From: Gammaproteobacteria bacterium | Lineage (GTDB): Bacteria > Pseudomonadota > Gammaproteobacteria > SZUA-229 | DNA length: 8,594 nt | NCBI GenBank assembly: GCA_026998145.1 | Contig: JALTRC010000493.1 | Span: 1-8,594 of the forward strand | Direction: 5' to 3' | Shown: one piece after another, positions 1-6,524 of the stretch | Position numbering within the stretch: the stretch's first letter is position 1 | Layout of the letters: each line of letters begins with the position of its first letter | Made by a program: the position numbers and the translations under genes | The notes under the pieces: model-generated | What the model was told of the DNA's origin: nothing | The model's input: only the letters and a program-made list of their open reading frames with translations | Database searches by the model: none

Positions 1-243
1 GCGGTGCGTTATCACTTATATCCTGAAAATGCGGCTGACAGTTATCAGGACGATGCCATGCTTGTGCATCTGGCCTGGCAGATTGTGCGCCATCATGTAG
101 ACCGTGATCCACATCTTGGTGAAGAAGCGGAGATTCCAGCCTCTATATGGGAGGCAAATGGCCTGTCGGAAGATTTGTTAGACAAGATACTCGAAAAGGC
201 CGAGCAGCAATACGAGGGATCTAAGGATATATTGCTGTCCTGA
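1..243 (+). CDS. HDOD-domain-like signalling protein, C-terminal fragment (5' end outside window)
   Basis: The reading frame is open from base 1 and ends at a TGA at 241-243, giving the last 80 residues. A GTG at position 4 is in frame, but no ribosome binding site is visible and the frame continues upstream, so this is most likely the tail of a longer protein. The fragment carries VRYHLYPENA near its start, then DAMLVHLAWQIV and a closing segment with ANGLSEDLLDKILEKAE. That order (His-containing turn with Pro, then an 'hVHLA' helix, then a short 'LGLsee.l..ll' helix) is what I know from the C-terminal end of HDOD domains, helical non-enzymatic relatives of HD phosphohydrolases found in regulatory proteins. 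The match is by pattern memory on 80 residues only. Other helical HD-GYP-like proteins are possible. No membrane segment is seen. A probable terminator follows at 321-346. Confidence 0.55.
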   Translation, partial: AVRYHLYPENAADSYQDDAMLVHLAWQIVRHHVDRDPHLGEEAEIPASIWEANGLSEDLLDKILEKAEQQYEGSKDILLS

Positions 244-320
244 AGTAACGCTGGCTTTCATCCAGGAAATATCCTTTAAGCCGGCTACTAATGCCCTAAA
301 TATTCATTAAATTTCCTTTT

Positions 321-346
321 TGCCAGGCTTCTGGCATTTCATCTTT
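321..346 (+). terminator. Probable intrinsic terminator after the HDOD-like gene
   Basis: TGCCAG (321-326), a four-base loop GCTT and CTGGCA (331-336) form a perfect six-base-pair stem, followed by the T-rich run TTTCATCTTTT. It lies 77 bases after the stop codon at 243 and before the next gene, so it fits a rightward terminator. The stem is short and the U-tract is interrupted, so efficiency may be modest. On the minus strand the trailing bases are A-rich, so leftward termination is unlikely. Confidence 0.5.
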
Positions 347-364
347 TATTCGTATTCCATTATT

Positions 365-388
365 CATATCCCCAATATTCGGGATGTG
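365..388. repeat. Imperfect inverted repeat upstream of the giant hydrolase gene
   Basis: CATATCCC (365-372) can pair with GGGATGTG (381-388) over eight positions with one G-T wobble, leaving the eight-base loop CAATATTC. It sits between the terminator and the start at 455 in the AT-rich 244-454 gap. It could be an operator or a leader hairpin. A TATGAT at 408-413 could be a -10 box, but no good -35 element is 16-18 bases upstream, so I do not call a promoter there. Confidence 0.3.
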
Positions 389-444
389 GCCTGTTATTGC
401 ATTTCGGTATGATTGATTTAAGTAAATGATTATCCGTTTGTAAT

Positions 445-448
445 GAGG
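445..448 (+). promoter_or_regulatory. Ribosome binding site that fixes the start of the giant gene at 455
   Basis: GAGG at 445-448 lies six bases before the ATG at 455-457, ideal spacing. The alternative in-frame ATG at 443-445 would overlap this Shine-Dalgarno sequence and has no purine-rich site of its own at the right distance (the bases before it are TATCCGTTTGTA). Starting at 455 also gives the cleaner signal peptide MKAGIQRIFLLVLFFMG. Confidence 0.7.
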
Positions 449-454
449 CGTACT

Positions 455-520
455 ATGAAAGCAGGGATTCAGCGAATATTTCTTCTGGTTTTATTTTTTA
501 TGGGGATGCCGGCACATGGC
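455..520 (+). other. Sec-type signal peptide coding segment
   Basis: Residues 1-22 have a basic n-region (K2, R7), a hydrophobic h-region IFLLVLFFMGM and a small-residue c-region ending A20-H21-G22, with cleavage predicted before L23. There is no lipobox cysteine, so it is not a lipoprotein, and no twin arginine. Confidence 0.85.
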
Positions 521-3500
521 TTAACGATTTTACCCGATGGGCCAGCGCAAGCCCCCGTGATTTATGTGCATGGTTATATTGACGATGGCACTGCATGGGC
601 GCGTGATAGCCTGAATAAAATAGAAAAAAACAAACCGCTATCATATGCATACTTACAGTATTATGTATTTGGTCCTGAGCGTTCACCCTCTACTTTTTTC
701 ACTAACAATGGTATTAAAAACTGGGCGGTTCAATGGTGGGCAAATGATGGCTTTAATACATTTTCAACAGCGGATGAAGGCTATGCTTTTTTGCAGAATG
801 CTGAACAGTTACTAGCGGGTACAGATTGGATTAACGGTACATGGTCAGTACAAAATCGACCACGGCCTTCAGCGCTGGATGTACTGTTTTCGAGCGAAAT
901 TGATACGGCCTTAGATGCATCATCCATATCTTCAGCTATCCCGCCTATATCGAGGACAGTATTAAATACTGCACTTAAAGCCAGCATTGCTTCACAGCTA
1001 TGGATTCGCAGCACCTATCAGGACGCAGGTCGAGTTGATCCACGCGCCGAAGATTTGCTGGATTTATTGCGTACCGAGCGTCGTGATGGTGGTAAATTAT
1101 CGCGTTACCGCCAGGTCAACATTATCACTCACTCTATGGGCAGTCTGGTGGCACGCGCCATGCTTGATAAGGCGGCCAAGGCTTCACTAGCTGATTCAGA
1201 ATTTGTGGCTAATGTTATTTACAATGCACCACCATTTGCTGGCTCAAGTATGGCTTATTTATCCAAGATCTATTTTGAGCCGGAGCAAATCACTAGCACG
1301 ATTTTTGAAGATGGGCGCTTGCAGATTATGCTCAGCAGTATTGAATCAAGGCTTGGAGTTGCAGCCATCAAAACAGCCAAGGATTTGCTGATTTATTATA
1401 TCGATTTTTTGTTGCTGCCTTATGGCGTGAGCTATGCAGATTTAGAAGCTGGTTTTAACCTTCCTACACAGGCATTGACAGACATCCTGTTGTTAATGCC
1501 TATCAATGAATCTTTGTCACCACAGTTTTTGAATGCACTAAGTGGCACACCGACAGGGGAAGCCATTGCTGCTGCAATACAGGCTGTACGCCCTTTTGTT
1601 GCGGGCTTGATGGGGATGAAAGGTGCGCCCGGGCATGATGATTTAACGCCTGAAGGAGGGCTTGCTCATATCACAAACTATAGTAATAGCCCTGATGTTA
1701 AACAGTTTGTAACACTGGGAACGGGTGGTGTTGGTGTACATTTGTTTCCCGACGATCTTGATGCCGTGGCTAATAACCCAAGTTTAATTATTAATAACTC
1801 AGTGTTGAATACGCAAGTGGATGATACAGCCGTTGCGGTAGGTAGTGCCAAGCTATTAACAACAACAGATAATTTTGGACCACGTATGCAACTGCTTGGC
1901 GAGTTTGATCAAAAGCATACCGAGATGCTGTACAGCGGCCTTTCAGTAATGGGACCGGTATGGATGGAAACGCTATTATCGCCATCCACCCGTATGCAAG
2001 TTACGGGTGATGCACAAGTGGTGAATAGTGCAGAACGCAGTTATCTGATACGTGATGCCAATGCCAGCTTTGTGCTGGAGTCGGATCCCATTCAGCGTAC
2101 CATCACACTACCCGGTTTAGCCCAGATCCCAATTGCACAAACGGCGGATATTAATGTTTTTGCTCAAGCCTATGAGTACCGCCTAACCAGCGACGATGGC
2201 ACCACCGTTATCAATGACTGGACTCAGCTTGCGCCCGGTGAGTCGCTGACATTTAGCGGACTGGTCACAGAACATAATTTGCAGGAGCAGCCGTTTTATA
2301 TTGAATGGCGCTCAATTAACCAGCGTGGTGGTCGTGAAATGATTCGCTCTGCGCGTTTTGTGGTGGCGGGTGAAGCGCCACAGCTTGTTGATGCCAATAT
2401 TTTATCGCCTGATCCGGCTCAGGTATTAAAAAGTCAGCGGCGCTCGTTAATCGGGGGGCGCGCGGTGCGTTCAACAGGTTTTACTCGCATATTAAATGCA
2501 GATGAAATTTTGCAATTGAGCGGCTTAACTTCGCAGGCAGAAGCGAACTGGGTGGTCAGCCAGCCGCAGAACAAGGCGCTCACCATGAGCTTTGATCGTA
2601 GTGGTGGGCTCATTTACGAATGGGATGATAGTCAGCTACAAAATGCCGAGACGCTTACCGATGTATCGGCACATCTAGTCCCTTTGGCGGGTTTGGATGA
2701 AGGCTTGCACACCCTGTACTTCCGCAGTTTTAACCCATTAACACCGGATCAATTGTCACCCTTGCAGCAGATTCGGGTGCAGGTGGATAACACCGCGCCA
2801 AGGCTGAATTTTGCATTGCAGGAGAATCATCCACTGGGTGTGGTTATTGGACCAATGACACCCTTGCATTTCAGTATCGAAGATGTGGGTTCCAATGGGG
2901 CAACGGGTGAGTTGACGGTTGCTGGTAATAGCGAATGGGTGTTCCCCGCTGGTGAAACCTTTAGCTTGCAGCAAACGGAATTAAAACAACAGTTGGAGGC
3001 GGTTGGCATTGTGGGCGGTGAAGTCGATTTAAGCATTGCAGGCCGAGATGCCGTGGGCAATACACGTACGGAAAGTTTCCGTGTGTATTACGATATTGCT
3101 GCGCCGGAAGTGAGTGTTAACACCTTAACGCCTGTCATAGAGGTTGCCGCTGATGAGTATCAGTTGTTTACGGCAACGGTTGATCTGGTCATAGATGTTA
3201 GTGATGCCGGTAGTGGGCTTGCAGAAGCTGCGCCGGTTATGGTGATTGCCGGAGAAGAGGGCGGTTATCAATTGTCCGAGGCTCTCACGCTGGGCGGTGT
3301 TAGCGGCTTCCCCGATAAATACGGCGCAACCATCAGCCTGCCGATGGGAAGCAGTAAGGTAATGATTGCAGCCTCTGATTTTGCCGGTAATACAGGGGTA
3401 AAAGAATTCACTATTGAGCGTATAGATCCAGTGGTACAGGATGTGGCGCTGGATATTGTCAGCCCGCGGATTGATAGCAATGTTTGCTTTAATGCTGCCG

Positions 3501-5713
3501 GTGATGCGATTACCTGCACACTGGGTAGTATCGATCAATTTACCAGCTCTTATGATGGTGAAGTGGTGGCGTTTACATCATCAGGTACACAGTTTGTGCG
3601 CAGTGACAGTAATCGCAGCAAAGATATTTTTATCTGGGCAGGTCAGGATTTGCGTATTGCCAGCCGTAATGCACTGGGTGAACTGGCGAATGATGACAGC
3701 CAGCGTCCAGCCTTATCCGGTAACGGTCGTTATGTGTTTTTTGAAAGCGCAGCCACCAATTTAGTGGCTGATACTCAGGGCTTTAATCTGTATGTGAAAG
3801 ATTTAGACACAGGAAAAATCGCGGTGGTGAGCCGAGCGCCGGATGGTTCACCCATTAATATATCGCTCACTGGTAACTTTAACGCCAGCACCACATTCAG
3901 TGGCCGTTATGTCTTTTTCTCTTCCCGTAATGCGACCTATTTAGATGCATTCCCTGCAAACCCCGGCACGCAGGTGTATATGGTGGATTTAGATCCAGAT
4001 GGAGATGGCGATTATTTTAATGATAATTATGTTACCCATGCGGTGAGTAATATTAGCGCAACCGCCATGCCGGATAACACTTCGGAATTACCCAAGGTCA
4101 CGCAGGATGGGCGCTATGTTGTGTTTAATAGCCGCAGCGATGGTGCCTTGCGTTTAATTCGCTTTGCCGGCAGTGATGCCGGAGGTGATTTAGATACCAC
4201 GCAACGCGCTGAAACCATTATTGCGGGAAGTGGCGGCACTGTATTTGCAATAAGCCCAAATGGCGATGACGTGGCTTTTGTAACGCGCAGTAATCTGCTG
4301 CCAGCCGACGATAATCGTGATGCTATTGATGCAGATGTGTATTTATCCCGGGGTGAAGTATCGGGTGCCAGCTTCTCCTCCCGTTCACTAACATTCGTCA
4401 GCGCCGCTGCCAATGGTGCAGGCTCGGCAATGGATGCTGCATTTCCACTACAGGATGTATCCGTATCCGTGGATCGTTTAGGCAGTAATAATGCGCTTAA
4501 AGTGGCATGGGTGTCTTCCCATACGGATATTGTCAGTGGTGATGCCAATAATGTGGAGGATATGTTTGTCTCCCGTGAAACCAGTGTTTTCCCTGCTGGC
4601 CTGGCCGTGCCTAACTGGATCAGTGATATGCTACCCAGCAATTCACAGGTACGTACAGCGGCATTGTCGCCGGATGGCCGTTATGCTTTCTGGGTAAATC
4701 AGCAATCTTATGCTGCGCCTTTTGCCTCCAATGACCGGCTGCATTTGTATCGTCGGCGTATTGACCCTCCCCAAAGCACATCCCTGACCGTGCAGGTACA
4801 GGGCAATGGCACGGTGAGCCTGTCGCCATCGGGTAATGACATTTCAGCCGGCGTTTATCAGTTTGCCAATGAAGAGAAGGTGCAGCTTACTGCACTGGCA
4901 GAAGAAGGGTTTGAGTTAAGCCAATGGCAGGGTGATGTGGCGGGTACAGACATCGGCAATAGCGTGCGAATGACGCAGGACAGGGTGGCAACGGCTGTGT
5001 TTAGTGCCATCCCCGGGCCGACTTTTGCCTCGGCACAAATTACGGTGCCGCAGGGCCAGGAGAGTGAGGGTGTGCTGCCGGATATTACTGCTCAGGGCAG
5101 TGAGGTATTTTCGATTAGTATTGTGAGCCAGCCATCCAATGGCCGCGCAAGTAGTCGAGGTGGTCGATTATATTATCAATCTGTCAATGGCTTTGAAGGG
5201 CAGGATAGTTTTGAATTTCAGGTAACAAACGACCGTGGTGTCAGCCTGCCGGTACCTGCCATTGCCACGGTTCAGGTGAATGTATTGAATCGTGCGCCAG
5301 AAAGCGCCGAGCTAATTATCAGCACAGAGGTCAATCAGGCATCAAGTCCACTGGAACCCAGTGTGCAAGATCCAGATGCGGCAGATACGTTTAGCTTTGA
5401 GATTATCTCCCCTGCGGCTCATGGTCAGGTCAGCCGGCAGGGAAATGCTTTTATTTATCAGCCTGATACCGATTTTGAAGGCGAGGATAGCTTTAACTTT
5501 AGTGTAACGGATTCAGCCGAGCATACCATTATTGCATCGGCTCAGGTCAGGGTTACGGCTGTAACGGCAGAGACAGGCACAGGCACGGATACAGCTACGG
5601 ATACAGCAAACGAAAACACAGGGGGCGGTGGCGGCTCATTGGGTATAGTGTTTTATCTGATGCTGTTATTGCTTACGCTTCGCGCCAGAAAATGTAGATT
5701 AGGCCAGCGTTAG
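455..5713 (+). CDS. Giant exported, surface-anchored lipase/esterase-like protein with Ig-like modules, seven PD40-type blades and a GlyGly-CTERM tail
   Basis: The product has 1752 residues, numbered from the ATG at 455. Residues 1-22 are a signal peptide (K2, R7, hydrophobic core, A-H-G cleavage site). Residues about 30-510 are an alpha/beta hydrolase: PVIYVHGYIDDGTAW supplies the oxyanion-hole His-Gly (39-40), VNIITHSMGSLVARAML carries the nucleophile S227, QVDDTAVAVGSA offers the acid D456 or D457, and DQKHTEML the catalytic H488. Residues about 510-1000 are beta-rich Ig-like modules, two opening at DNTAP (778) and DIAAP (880). Residues about 1003-1440 hold seven PD40/TolB-like motifs of the type S-x-D/N-G-R-Y-V-x-F. 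Residues about 1442-1517 match the bacterial repeat family (GNGTVSLSPSG, then GFELSQWQGD). Two cadherin-like modules follow (FEGQDSFEFQVT, FEGEDSFNFSVT), then a Thr/Asp linker and GGGGGSLG plus a membrane segment and basic tail. A lipolytic or esterase activity at the cell surface is inferred from the domain; substrate and partners are unknown. The stop overlaps the next gene's stop. No operon partner is seen. Confidence 0.85.
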   Translation: MKAGIQRIFLLVLFFMGMPAHGLTILPDGPAQAPVIYVHGYIDDGTAWARDSLNKIEKNKPLSYAYLQYYVFGPERSPSTFFTNNGIKNWAVQWWANDGFNTFSTADEGYAFLQNAEQLLAGTDWINGTWSVQNRPRPSALDVLFSSEIDTALDASSISSAIPPISRTVLNTALKASIASQLWIRSTYQDAGRVDPRAEDLLDLLRTERRDGGKLSRYRQVNIITHSMGSLVARAMLDKAAKASLADSEFVANVIYNAPPFAGSSMAYLSKIYFEPEQITSTIFEDGRLQIMLSSIESRLGVAAIKTAKDLLIYYIDFLLLPYGVSYADLEAGFNLPTQALTDILLLMPINESLSPQFLNALSGTPTGEAIAAAIQAVRPFVAGLMGMKGAPGHDDLTPEGGLAHITNYSNSPDVKQFVTLGTGGVGVHLFPDDLDAVANNPSLIINNSVLNTQVDDTAVAVGSAKLLTTTDNFGPRMQLLGEFDQKHTEMLYSGLSVMGPVWMETLLSPSTRMQVTGDAQVVNSAERSYLIRDANASFVLESDPIQRTITLPGLAQIPIAQTADINVFAQAYEYRLTSDDGTTVINDWTQLAPGESLTFSGLVTEHNLQEQPFYIEWRSINQRGGREMIRSARFVVAGEAPQLVDANILSPDPAQVLKSQRRSLIGGRAVRSTGFTRILNADEILQLSGLTSQAEANWVVSQPQNKALTMSFDRSGGLIYEWDDSQLQNAETLTDVSAHLVPLAGLDEGLHTLYFRSFNPLTPDQLSPLQQIRVQVDNTAPRLNFALQENHPLGVVIGPMTPLHFSIEDVGSNGATGELTVAGNSEWVFPAGETFSLQQTELKQQLEAVGIVGGEVDLSIAGRDAVGNTRTESFRVYYDIAAPEVSVNTLTPVIEVAADEYQLFTATVDLVIDVSDAGSGLAEAAPVMVIAGEEGGYQLSEALTLGGVSGFPDKYGATISLPMGSSKVMIAASDFAGNTGVKEFTIERIDPVVQDVALDIVSPRIDSNVCFNAAGDAITCTLGSIDQFTSSYDGEVVAFTSSGTQFVRSDSNRSKDIFIWAGQDLRIASRNALGELANDDSQRPALSGNGRYVFFESAATNLVADTQGFNLYVKDLDTGKIAVVSRAPDGSPINISLTGNFNASTTFSGRYVFFSSRNATYLDAFPANPGTQVYMVDLDPDGDGDYFNDNYVTHAVSNISATAMPDNTSELPKVTQDGRYVVFNSRSDGALRLIRFAGSDAGGDLDTTQRAETIIAGSGGTVFAISPNGDDVAFVTRSNLLPADDNRDAIDADVYLSRGEVSGASFSSRSLTFVSAAANGAGSAMDAAFPLQDVSVSVDRLGSNNALKVAWVSSHTDIVSGDANNVEDMFVSRETSVFPAGLAVPNWISDMLPSNSQVRTAALSPDGRYAFWVNQQSYAAPFASNDRLHLYRRRIDPPQSTSLTVQVQGNGTVSLSPSGNDISAGVYQFANEEKVQLTALAEEGFELSQWQGDVAGTDIGNSVRMTQDRVATAVFSAIPGPTFASAQITVPQGQESEGVLPDITAQGSEVFSISIVSQPSNGRASSRGGRLYYQSVNGFEGQDSFEFQVTNDRGVSLPVPAIATVQVNVLNRAPESAELIISTEVNQASSPLEPSVQDPDAADTFSFEIISPAAHGQVSRQGNAFIYQPDTDFEGEDSFNFSVTDSAEHTIIASAQVRVTAVTAETGTGTDTATDTANENTGGGGGSLGIVFYLMLLLLTLRARKCRLGQR
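542..1984 (+). other. Alpha/beta-hydrolase (lipase-like) domain coding segment
   Basis: Residues about 30-510. The strand-turn motif VIYVHGY with HG at 39-40, the nucleophile elbow T-H-S-M-G at 225-229 and the late His in QKHTEML at 486-491 are in the canonical order. The first elbow position is Thr where the textbook G-x-S-x-G has Gly, a variant common among lipases and PGAP1/LipA-like esterases. About 185 residues separate the HG motif from the serine, more than in a minimal fold, so residues about 60-200 are likely an insertion or lid. No lipase-specific foldase gene is next to it. Confidence 0.75.
3461..4774 (+). other. Seven-motif PD40/TolB-like beta-propeller coding segment
   Basis: Blade-type motifs begin at about residues 1032 (SYDGEVVAF), 1088 (SGNGRYVFF), 1148 (FSGRYVFFSS), 1216 (TQDGRYVVFNS), 1266 (ISPNGDDVAFVT), about 1350 (LKVAWVSS, degenerate) and 1405 (LSPDGRYAFW). 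Several are followed by an Asp/Asn-rich turn and a D-I/V/M-F/Y strand, as in SNRSKDIFIW, ADVYLSRG and VEDMFVSRE. Seven repeats is the count expected of a closed propeller. Such domains usually bind ligands or proteins; a role here is not known. An acidic loop DPDGDGDYFND (1180-1190) interrupts the region between motifs three and four. Confidence 0.65.
5573..5608 (+). repeat. Short tandem repeats in the linker before the anchor
   Basis: ACAGGC occurs twice head to tail (5573-5584), then a 12-base unit ACGGATACAGC(T/A) occurs twice (5585-5608). The frame is kept, giving Thr-Gly, Thr-Gly, then Thr-Asp-Thr-Ala twice. This linker lies directly before the poly-Gly sorting motif, so length change here would alter only the spacer between the last cadherin-like module and the cell surface. 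Confidence 0.8.
5621..5710 (+). other. GlyGly-CTERM sorting signal coding segment
   Basis: Residues 1723-1752: five glycines, then S-L-G, a hydrophobic stretch IVFYLMLLLLTL and the basic end RARKCRLGQR. This tripartite layout (Gly-rich motif, single short membrane span, positive tail) is that of the GlyGly-CTERM family, known to be processed by rhombosortase, an intramembrane protease, on substrates of type II secretion. Rhombosortase itself is not in this window. Confidence 0.8.
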
Positions 5714-6384
5714 CCCTGTTTTTTAGCCTGTTCACGCAGTGAAATGACTGGCCAGCCTCTTTTCGAGGCGGTTTCCCTAAGGTGGTCGTCTGGGTCGACG
5801 GCTACCGGATTTGCGACTATCTCCAGTAGGGGCAGGTCATTGCGGGAATCGCTGTAAAACCAGCTGTTGTCAAGGTTGCAGTTATTTTCTTTCATCCACT
5901 CATTCAGCCGAATAACCTTGCCATCCTGAAAACAGGGAGTGCCGGCAACACGGCCAGTATAGCCTTCGGGTGTTTTTTCCGGCTCGGTTGCCAGTAAATT
6001 GGGAATGCCAAAGGCTTCAACAATCGGCGCGGTAACAAAGCTATTGGTGGCGGTAATGACCAGCAGCGTATCGCCTTGCTGTTTGTGCTTTTCAATGAGC
6101 TCGAAGGAAGCGGGGCTCATTAAGGGCTGGATAATGCTCTGCAGAAATTTTTCCCGCAGGCTCAGTAATGTGCCCAGATCGTTATCGGCCAGGGGTTTTA
6201 AGGAAAACGCTAAAAACTCCATAATATCCAGCTTGCCCTGCTTGTATTCATCGTAAAAGCGCTGGTTTTCCTTTTCATAAATATCTTTATCCACCAGCCC
6301 CTGCTCGGCCAGAAATACACCCCAGAGATAATCGCTATCACCGGCCAGCAGTGTATTGTCTAAATCAAATAAGGCCAGCGCCAT
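5710..6384 (-). CDS. HAD-superfamily subfamily IB phosphatase (SerB/histidinol-phosphatase-like)
   Basis: A soluble 224-residue phosphatase of the class that hydrolyses small phosphomonoesters through an aspartyl-phosphate intermediate. Motif I is FDLDNTLL with nucleophile D7 and acid D9; motif II is VITATNS with T111; the motif III lysine is probably K156 in GKVIRL; motif IV is YSDSRND with D179 and D183 for magnesium. The helical cap, about residues 18-90, and the overall length match the HAD-IB group that includes bacterial proteins annotated as histidinol-phosphatase or phosphoserine-phosphatase-like. The exact substrate cannot be told from sequence. The start is supported by AAGGAA (6392-6397) seven bases upstream. 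In pseudomonads, as I recall, a close relative lies divergently beside rppH, and the same arrangement is seen here. Its stop overlaps the end of the giant gene by four bases. Confidence 0.85.
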   Translation of the reverse strand: MALALFDLDNTLLAGDSDYLWGVFLAEQGLVDKDIYEKENQRFYDEYKQGKLDIMEFLAFSLKPLADNDLGTLLSLREKFLQSIIQPLMSPASFELIEKHKQQGDTLLVITATNSFVTAPIVEAFGIPNLLATEPEKTPEGYTGRVAGTPCFQDGKVIRLNEWMKENNCNLDNSWFYSDSRNDLPLLEIVANPVAVDPDDHLRETASKRGWPVISLREQAKKQG

Positions 6385-6413
6385 AATCTTGTTCCTTGTA
6401 TAAACTTAAACAG

Positions 6414-6438
6414 GCAAAAAACGGTCTATAGTTTTTGC
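6414..6438. repeat. Dyad in the divergent HAD-phosphatase/rppH promoter region
   Basis: GCAAAAAAC (6414-6422) is the reverse complement of GTTTTTGC (6431-6438) apart from one extra A, with an eight-base centre GGTCTATA. The A/T tracts and the position between two divergent genes suggest an operator or a bent-DNA site rather than a terminator, as the stem lacks GC. The minus-strand sequence at 6425-6430 reads TATAGA and could be a -10 for the leftward gene, but its -35 (CAATAC) is poor. Confidence 0.4.
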
Positions 6439-6461
6439 GGGGATCGGGTATTGTACATAAT
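6435..6461 (+). promoter_or_regulatory. Weak candidate promoter for rppH
   Basis: TTGCGG (6435-6440) and CATAAT (6456-6461) resemble -35 and -10 boxes but are only 15 bases apart, shorter than optimal. The -10 is preceded by TGTA rather than a clean extended TGn. The proposed -35 overlaps the right arm of the dyad at 6431-6438, so a protein bound there would affect it. The implied leader is about 55 bases. Confidence 0.25.
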
Positions 6462-6524
6462 CAGCCATTGCCCTTGGCAGGGTTTTTTGGAAGAATGAAG
6501 CTATTATTTAATAAGGTATGCTAA

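Noticed and set aside
4..243. A complete 79-residue gene starting at the GTG at position 4
   Set aside because: No ribosome site can be seen, the frame is open to the window edge, and the content looks like the C-terminal end of a larger helical domain.
408..413. TATGAT as a -10 box for the giant gene
   Set aside because: The hexamer 17 bases upstream (TGTGGC at 385-390) hardly matches a -35, and there is no extended -10 TG. A promoter must exist after the terminator, but I cannot place it.
3125..3538. 137-codon open frame on the minus strand inside the giant gene
   Set aside because: Antisense to the Ig-like region; composition is Ile/Asn/Arg-rich without any motif, and it overlaps another antisense open frame, as expected of coding shadows.
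4114..4641. 175-codon open frame on the minus strand inside the giant gene
   Set aside because: It lies wholly antisense to well-recognised PD40 motifs, its product is low-complexity (Ser/Ala/Pro/Leu-rich) with no recognisable motif, and no ribosome site supports it.
6469..6488. Possible attenuator in the rppH leader: TGCC-CTT-GGCA followed by GGGTTTTTT
   Set aside because: The stem has only four pairs with a three-base loop, and the three G residues separate it from the T run. Too weak to call a terminator without data.
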